A stretch of 13,267 nucleotides of DNA from Thermomucor indicae-seudaticae (taxonomy: Eukaryota > Mucoromycota > Mucoromycetes > Mucorales > Lichtheimiaceae): positions 1 to 13,267 of the forward strand of contig JSYX01000778.1 in the NCBI GenBank assembly GCA_000787465.1, read 5' to 3'. Positions within the stretch are counted from its first letter, which is position 1, and the number at the start of each line of letters is the position of its first letter. A program made the position numbers and the translations under genes. This document shows, one piece after another, positions 7,696 to 13,267 of the stretch. The notes under the pieces were generated by a model. The model saw only the letters and a list, made by a program, of their open reading frames with translations, was not told the origin of the DNA and did no database searches.

Positions 7696-7953
7696 ATGAG
7701 ATGAAGGTTGCAGATGAAAAAGAAAATAGCAGACACTTACAAGAGGTTGCAACGCGGGCGACGGGAGTAAAAATGTATGCTCACGTGCTTTAAATTTATA
7801 ACAGCGTATGAGATGAGATTTGCAGATGAAAAAAGAACCAGAAACTTACTTTGGATTGTATGTCGAGTGAGTCCGAATACGTCAAGGAGTCTTAAGATTA
7901 ACAGTAATATATGAGGTGACGTTGGTAGATGCGAAAGAAACGTAGACGCTTAC
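7696..7953 (-). repeat. Three repeated intron-like modules
   Basis: Segments 7696-7740, 7808-7849 and 7911-7953 resemble one another. Each reads ATGAGRTGA...GCAGATG(A/C)AAAAGAA... and ends in (A/G)CTTAC on the plus strand. On the minus strand each therefore starts GTAAGT or GTAAGC, continues through a pyrimidine run and CATCTGC, and ends in CTCATCTCAT-like sequence. The starts are 109 and 104 bases apart. Copies 1 and 2 are closest, and a weaker relative lies at 8025-8060. They look like duplicated introns of about 60 nt separated by 40-50 nt, or a tandem repeat that mimics splice sites. Confidence 0.45.
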
Positions 7954-8443
7954 ATGAGCTTTACAAGATGCGTCAGTGGAATGAGCTAGCAAATATGCTC
8001 ATGGGTCTACGAGTTAGTGGTACATTGAGATGAGATCTACAGGTTAAGAATAAAAATTTAAGTTTGCGAAATGGGCAGCCAGAGAACGGAAACCCTTGAG
8101 TTTCGCAATGGCATGAGGGACGAAATTTACTAAAGAAAACCGGAAAGTAGATGTCTACCAACAATGTGCGAGATGGCGGCAGTTTTGACAAGTGAGCATG
8201 AACCGTCAACTTTTTAATCCACAATCGTGGAAAAAATGCAACAGACGCAGTTCCAGACATTACGCCTACAAGTCAGAGGGATAAGAGGGAAAGAAAGAGA
8301 AACAGAAAGCTTTTTGTGCGTCCTTTTGTTGTCTCTGGTCTCGAACATCAGGAAAAAATATGTCGTGCAATGTTGACCCTGTTACACCACGGACCCGTCC
8401 CATAACTGGTCAAGGTCATGCTTTAAAATGTTGCAAAACTTAC

Positions 8444-8573
8444 TGAAGGATTTGTATTCAGGGTTCAGGAACCATGTGTCCCGCGTAAAACGCAAACAGG
8501 GATTACAAGAGTAAAATAATGGCATCGGCGAAGCGTCAGTGGAACGTAAAGTAGCTCTGGTGGATAAACAGTG
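8444..8573 (-). other. Possible short exon, minus strand
   Basis: A minus-strand frame is open from after a TAA at 8576-8574 to a consensus GTAAGT donor at 8443-8438. The peptide includes CNPC and DTWFLNPEYKSF and looks protein-like, with Cys, Trp and Tyr in a pattern unusual for random sequence. No partner exon was identified with confidence on either side, and I do not recognise the family. It may be a fragment of a third CACTA-1 gene or chance. Confidence 0.2.
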
Positions 8574-9004
8574 TTAATCCATTGGTTGTGTGTGACATAC
8601 CCGATGAAGCCAGACCCTGTAACAATTCTTAGCGACACGAGCTATGTCTAAGTGACGGTCGACATGCATATTTCCAGAGCACGCAGTAGAACCTTGAAAT
8701 GATAATGAAAACTCTTTTGTGCTTTGTTGCTGTCTATAGTGAAAAGGCATACGAGACTGTGCACGGTTGCTGGTGTACTGTACAATAACTGACGTACCTT
8801 GATCAACGAAGAGATTGTATGGAAAGACGTACTTAACTTTGTTAGGCGGTATGGAGCGACATTGCTGTAACAACAGATATTGAAGCTCCAGTTAAACATG
8901 ATCCTCTTAATAACCCATAGGCCAATCGTGGACCACAATGATGTCGCGCCTGTAACTTAAACACAGAGAAGTCATACACGGCATAATACAACAGCCGAAG
9001 ATTG

Positions 9005-9011
9005 TATAAAA
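9005..9011 (+). promoter_or_regulatory. TATA box upstream of the companion gene
   Basis: TATAAAA lies 126-132 bases before the ATG at 9137. A GTAAGT at 9072-9077 followed by CTTAC and AAG/TAG acceptors near 9116-9120 could be a 5' untranslated intron of about 45-49 nt. Position and orientation fit the promoter of the plus-strand gene. Confidence 0.4.
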
Positions 9012-9136
9012 CGTTTTCATTACTAATTGTCGCCTTTTCTTTCGTAATTTATTTACGTATCCCCAGAAGCCGTAAGTATAATTCAGTCTTACCACGCAAT
9101 GCCTTTGTCACTGAAGTTAGTATACACATTACAGAT

Positions 9137-10259
9137 ATGAGTCACCCTCCTAACAGATGCCCAATCCCCAATTTCCGCCGACAAACATCAGCAAGTAACG
9201 ATGTGAGCCCGGCCTCCCAGGAGTCCGTTGATCGGCTCTCCCAACAAGTCATTGACTTGCGAGAGAGACTGATCCAATCAGAAAGACAGAACGCGGAACT
9301 TCTGGAAGTCGTTAGGTTGCTTCGCCTTGAATCGCAGACGTTCCGCATGGAAAGCATTGCTTTCCAAGAAGAAATCAGGGCGTTGATCGCTGAACGACTT
9401 TCGTCTCCAGCCGTGAACGAGGAGGTGAACGAGGAGGATGACGAGGGGCAAGCGACCACCAAGGGTTTTCCCGAAGTGAACGTGGGTAGCGGATGTAGCG
9501 TATATTAGTTTCAGTTGCTTACATGTACCTTGAACAGGAATCCACCCGCACAACTTGCAAGGAACTGCAAACCACCGTTGTGGAGATAACCTGGATGAAC
9601 AGCAGGGTTCCGACCATAATCCGGACGTGAGGACTCGCCTTCGGAAGATCCTCAACGACAATAGAGAGGACTTCAGCCACATGCCCTACTGGCCCAGAAC
9701 GATCGGGCACAAGCTCGATTCGCATTTCCGTAATCTGCGGCACGCTCGGAACAAGACGCCGGAAGCAAAGAAGAAAGAGACTGAGCGCAATAAGCTATAC
9801 GACCGTTTGACGCGCGTAAGTTAGCTCGGAAAATAGACAGCAGTTCGTGCCTCATGTGTAGTGGATAGAAATATTAAGCCCGACTACGCGCATTTCAAAG
9901 GAACAAAGACGCCCTGCTTAGCCCTGCCGGGCCATATCCGCCGGAGATAGACCAAATGCTACAAAAAGTATACAAGTCGGACGCCGAGACTGAGACTGAG
10001 CAAGAGACGGTAGGCCGCAAGCGACGCAAGAAGTGGCGAGTCAAGCACCCTAACTGGAGACGCAAACTGGTATGTGAAGACGGTCAGGTCACACTGATCA
10101 CGCTGTTTTGGTTGAACATCTTACCAGATCAGTGATTTCTTCGATGAGCTCGACCAACTGGGCGACAGGGGCAGAAACACGACGGAAGTGTCCATCGTGA
10201 CAGTAGAGATGGAAGCACCGGAGGACGTGCCGGAATGGGCAAAAGAAAACCGTCCGTAA
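9137..10259 (+). CDS. CACTA-1 companion protein, multi-exon, coiled coil plus basic region
   Basis: Start ATG 9137. Exon 1 (9137-9485) encodes a Pro/Ser-rich head and a long predicted coiled coil (about residues 30-88, Leu/Ile heptads), then an acidic stretch. A 52-nt intron (9486-9537, GTAGCG...ACAG) leads in frame into exon 2 (9538-9815). Exon 2 has a basic tail (KKKETERNKLYDR) ending at a perfect GTAAGT. The next exon reads PAGPYPPEIDQML, an acidic DAETETEQE patch, then RKRRKKW and NWRRKL to 10069. An intron (10070-10127, GTATGT...CCAG) joins the last exon (ISDFFDELDQL...) to TAA 10257-10259, overlapped by an AATAAA signal. The exon 2/3 junction is unresolved: no acceptor gives both frame and full peptide, so an indel or a longer intron is possible. 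It may be an accessory DNA-binding protein; that is inference. Confidence 0.6.
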
Positions 10260-10410
10260 ATAAAATGAACCGCAATGGAAGGGTGGCTGGGCGGGCATGG
10301 GACAAAAACATTGGTTTGAACAACTGTTTGTTGCATTTTTGTGGGTGGGAGAAACAAAAGCAAACTGTATTCGTCTAATGGAAAGGTTGGATAAAAAAAA
10401 CCCTGATAAG

Positions 10411-13089
10411 TCAGCCTCCCGGACGCTTACGCGTGGTCTTTTTTTTTTGAAGCGGGACAACAACAATTAGGCGACGGTCCTTGTACTTGGCAATTGCAAT
10501 GGGTGAGTAGATGCGCTGTACAGGAAGGATCGCATACTTGTCTTCTTTGGAGAATTCGTCTTTCCATAACTCCAAACGAGCAGATTGCAGGTTCTGGTTG
10601 CCGTGATGGACGTGGTACCAGCGAACATAAGTAAAGTAATGTTTCTTGCTTTCTGCACCGATTCTGACATCGCGCTCAAAGAGGTACAAAACTTGACCGT
10701 GATACGCGGTAAGCTCGCCAGTTCTGCTTTGGAATAATGCTTGTATATGCGATCCTCTTTTCGATGAAGCCTTTGCGCAACGGTAAAGGTGCCCGTGCAG
10801 TTTCAGGGTCATGAATTTCGCAATATGCCTGGAAACTGAGGAATGTCCAGGCAACGGTTCTAGGTACGAGGTGAAGCGTTGCTGGGGGTAAGTTGCTGCA
10901 TAATAATCCATCAAGCATGCGTAGTGATTCTGAGGCATCCTTGTAGGTTTCATCTTACTGGCAATTGCAAACGGTGGGAGAGGTTCCGAGCCGGTGGCAG
11001 CAAGTCGTCCTGCAGTTTGTATATATTCCTCGATGTTGAAAGCATCAAGGGAAGTAAGACGAGAAGAAGTCGTCGTGGAACCTTGATTTCTTACCATGTC
11101 GAAGAGGAATTTGCTGTGTTCATCGTAAAGAGCGGTCGAAACACGATGGATATAATCATTAACATGAACCCGTTCGAGAAACTTATTCATGAAGGTGACT
11201 TCGAAGGAAGCTTTTCGGGTGGTGTTGATGTCGCCAAGCAAGCCATTGTACCGTTCAAAGCTAAATAGCCAAAAGCTGTAGATCGGTCCAAAATCTTTTA
11301 TACACGAAACAGGATGTCCATGCAAATGCATGTTAGGAGAAAGTATAGCTGCGCCATACAAGCTTTCGCAACCAGAACAGAATTCCATAAGCAGCTCATG
11401 GGATTTTGCGATGGCTGCTTTTTCAACAGATGGTGTTGCCAAAATGCGAGAGGCATCGACAAAACGCATCCAGTTCTCAAAATGTTCCCCAGGCAGGACG
11501 TCGTAAAGCAACAAGGGAGAATAGCACAAGCACCAGCTCTTCCATTGCGAGGCTTTCATGCCTTTAAACTCTTCAGCGATCTTTTTGGATAGTACGTCCA
11601 AGCTTGGCGGTAAGAGCATCCCGTCCGCCACGACCTGCATACGCCTCAATTGCTGCTTGCTTATAAAGCCATTGTCGATCCAGTATTTCATAATCCGCTT
11701 AGGAGTGCCAAGGAAAAGATTATGCATCGGGTCCACAACTGTGCATCTCACCAAATCAAGATATCTAAGGCGGTACAACTCGCACCAGCGCACGCCTGTC
11801 TCCTTCTCCACTGTCCGCTGCTCCTCCTTATTATCCGCATTCACCCAACGGCTTACTGCGTTCAAGTGCATTTCCTCGTCCACCAATGACCATTTCGACG
11901 TGTCGAAACTGCAGAAATCTCGTCTGTTTGGTGCGTTGGCCAATGGCGCAAAATCGCGATCGCACTTGAAGCATGCGCGCTTACTGTTCATGGCTGTGAA
12001 GCCCGAAACTTTTCGCGCCGCGGGTATATCACAAGCAATGTTTAGCAACGCAGCCCTGACGGTAACGGCTTCTGTAGGGTACTTGTAGGTTGTCATTTGC
12101 ACGCCCATATACAGTTCCTCCAATTCATCCACTAATGGCACAAGGTACTGATTGGTCTCCAGCGTCTTCGGCTCTTTGGGTCCTGGCATAAGCCCAACGA
12201 GGATAAAATTCTCGGTCCGGAACCGTTCTGTTCGTGGAAGATGATAAATAGTTAACCATATGGCGCCGCATGAATACTGATCATCATAAGGTTGAAACCA
12301 TTCCATATTTAAGATAAGGAGAAGGGCACGCGGATGTTCAATATACGCCGTGCCAGGGCAAAGAGGGTCTTGGATTTTAGACCACATCCCGCCATCGTAC
12401 ACATCGAACAAGTAGTCCTCAGGGACAGCTCTGCTGCGCCAGGCATTTATCTTGTCTTCAAAGTCTGGTCGAGAGAAAAGGTATGCAAGGCTGCCCTTAG
12501 CGGATGGTAAGCATATACATTCTTGAGGAGGTTTGGTTTGGCGAAGAGTGCTGCACCGCATGCGTCATGCGTTGACGGGAATAAAGAGAACGTGCAATGG
12601 GATGGAACTTTTTCAAGTGCTGTAGACACTGCGTGACAGACGGGACATGCTACGGACTTTTGAACTTCTTCCGTGTAAAAGTCGAATCCTGTATGTTTGT
12701 GCACGGTTGAAGGTGTCATTGGGAAACGATATTCCCGACTGAAAGCAGATAGAACAGGGTTGATAAACAGTAATAAAATTGGTCCTGCATGCTTCGTCAG
12801 GTATCCGGAATGATATAGCACCAAGAATGCGCCTATGAAAGCAACGATTTCCGTGCGTATCTGGTCTGGCGCTTAAAAATCTTGTCAGCCTTGCACAATT
12901 TTCGTTTTCTACTTTTACGTTACCTTCTGCCCACGACAGTCTTGAGTTTACTTTTTGGCTCTGTTGAGCATTCTGTTCTTCTTCCTCTCGCATGGTCTCA
13001 TCGGCTTCCTCTTCGTCTCCAAACTCGACAACGTCTGTCACACGGAACTGCGACTCCACAGCAGGCTCGAAAGCAGTCCTGAGAGTGTT
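10411..13089 (-). CDS. tnp2: Tnp2-type CACTA transposase, probably inactivated
   Basis: Transposase expected to cut and rejoin CACTA ends in the nucleus. Reading 5' to 3' on the minus strand: an acidic segment ending SWAE; a 52-nt intron (12923-12872) with CTGAC branch site and AAG acceptor; then PDQIRTEIVAFIGAF, the family's conserved N-terminal helices; a Cys pair CPVCH and further Cys; a 1-nt frame break near 12496-12500; then a long frame to 10411. That frame has WFQP, the PGPKEP loop, CFKC, VVDPMHNLFLG and DFGPIYSFWLFSFERYNG, all Tnp2/RNase H-fold landmarks. At WFQP the preceding acidic residue is Glu, where I expect Asp. The upstream end stops at TGA 13092-13090, at the CACTA-2 insertion, so the N-terminus is lost or lies beyond an interrupted intron. 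It converges with the companion gene, 151 bases apart. Confidence 0.88.
12872..12923 (-). other. Predicted 52-nt spliceosomal intron in the transposase gene
   Basis: On the minus strand the donor is GTAACG at 12923. The branch-site consensus CTGAC lies near 12888-12884, and the AAG acceptor ends at 12872. Removing it joins codons for SWAE to APDQIR and switches cleanly into the frame that carries the conserved helices, and it avoids a TAA just before the acceptor. Size and signals are normal for basidiomycetes. Confidence 0.75.
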
Positions 13090-13090
13090 T

Positions 13091-13267
13091 CACTACAAAA
13101 AGGGGTAGATTCTACCTTGGTAGCAAATGGGTAGAAAGCGTGTAGAATTAACAGTTCTACCTTGGTAGAATTTTAAACTGCATAGATCAACCAGGTAAGT
13201 TCTACCCATTTTCTACCAAGGTAACTTTGACTCCTTCAGAAAATTATACCAGCGTTCCACCTTAATA
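13091..13267 (+). mobile_element. CACTA-2: left terminus of a second, nested CACTA element
   Basis: The sequence starts CACTACAAAAAGGGG and extends past the window. Behind it lie subterminal repeats built on CTACC-NN-GGTAG: TTCTACCTTGGTAG at 13110-13123 and 13155-13168, an inverted copy TTCTACCAAGGTAA at 13211-13224, and several GGGTAGA/TTCTACCC half-sites. The terminus and repeats differ from those of CACTA-1, so this is another family. It sits at the 5' side of the CACTA-1 transposase; TTT at 13088-13090 may be one copy of its target duplication. Confidence 0.8.

Larger units (their letters stand above)
7181..9004. other. CACTA-1 leader region without a supportable gene
   Basis: About 1.8 kb with no long protein frame on either strand; frames up to about 100 codons overlap each other and show no domain. 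It holds repeated intron-like modules (7696-7953), a possible short minus-strand exon (8444-8573) and scattered purine-rich tracts. Several minus-strand GTAAGT/GTACGT donor-like sites suggest a spliced transcript, perhaps non-coding or decayed, but a putative exon near 7958-8010 has stops in all three frames. I cannot assign a product. Confidence 0.4.
6875..13267. mobile_element. CACTA-1: large CACTA/EnSpm transposon, left end and body
   Basis: The left terminus CACTGCAAAAAATTACAA starts exactly where the gypsy integrase frame is lost. Subterminal repeats fill the next 300 bases. Two convergent genes follow: a plus-strand multi-exon companion (9137-10259) and a minus-strand Tnp2-type transposase (10411-13089), the hallmark of the superfamily. 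No matching ...TTGCAGTG right end occurs before the window ends, so the element is at least 6.4 kb. The trinucleotide before the left end is TAG; its duplicate should follow the unseen right end together with the rest of the integrase. A second CACTA terminus at 13091 is nested in it. Confidence 0.85.

Noticed and set aside
11558..12088. Plus-strand open frame of 176 codons
   Set aside because: It lies antisense to the conserved core of the transposase and has no domain of its own.
12498..12520. 23-nt GT...AG as an intron that would repair the transposase frame
   Set aside because: Too short for a fungal intron, and removing it would delete residues that align with the family.
1..13267. CRISPR array, prokaryotic operon or defence island
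   Set aside because: No spacer-repeat array; introns, polymerase III tRNA and transposon types are eukaryotic.

Overview
The window looks like a transposon-rich, gene-poor stretch of a filamentous basidiomycete genome, probably an agaricomycete. The grounds are introns of about 52-58 nt with GTRNGT-type donors, a Tnp2-type CACTA transposase of the kind common in mushroom genomes, a decayed Ty3/gypsy Gag-Pol, and a nuclear-type tRNA-Asp. Taxon and family calls rest on recognised motifs; no search was run. I found no ordinary cellular protein gene that I can support.

Layout. Positions 1-2657 are mostly AT-rich non-coding sequence. They hold two short CACTA-type miniature elements (368-516 and 2205-2407), LTR-like TATA/AATAAA modules and one weak degenerate reading frame (943-1302). 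An intact tRNA-Asp(GTC) lies at 2658-2729, followed by a hairpin. A hAT-like non-autonomous element with GGGTCGGGT arms (3076-3497) abuts the truncated gag of a Ty3/gypsy element. That element runs 3498-6874 on the plus strand: gag zinc knuckle, protease, reverse transcriptase, RNase H and the start of integrase. It carries several in-frame stops. Its protease is split by a 281-bp CACTA miniature element with a perfect TTG target duplication (4282-4562), and its integrase is cut at 6875 by the CACTGC end of a large CACTA element.

That large element (CACTA-1) fills 6875 to the window end, and its right terminus is not seen. It has subterminal repeats at the left end and a long leader region with repeated intron-like modules. 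It carries two convergent genes: a plus-strand multi-exon coiled-coil/basic protein (9137-10259) and the minus-strand Tnp2 transposase (10411-13089). The transposase has one clear 52-nt intron, one 1-nt frame break, and an upstream end severed by a second CACTA terminus at 13091.

Reading the nesting gives relative ages: gypsy first, then the miniature element and CACTA-1 inside it, then CACTA-2 inside CACTA-1. The two CACTA-1 genes plausibly act together in transposition, the transposase for cleavage and the companion possibly for DNA binding; the companion's role is inference. I see no convincing new defence or metabolic system. The most novel material is the companion gene and the repeated intron-like modules of CACTA-1.
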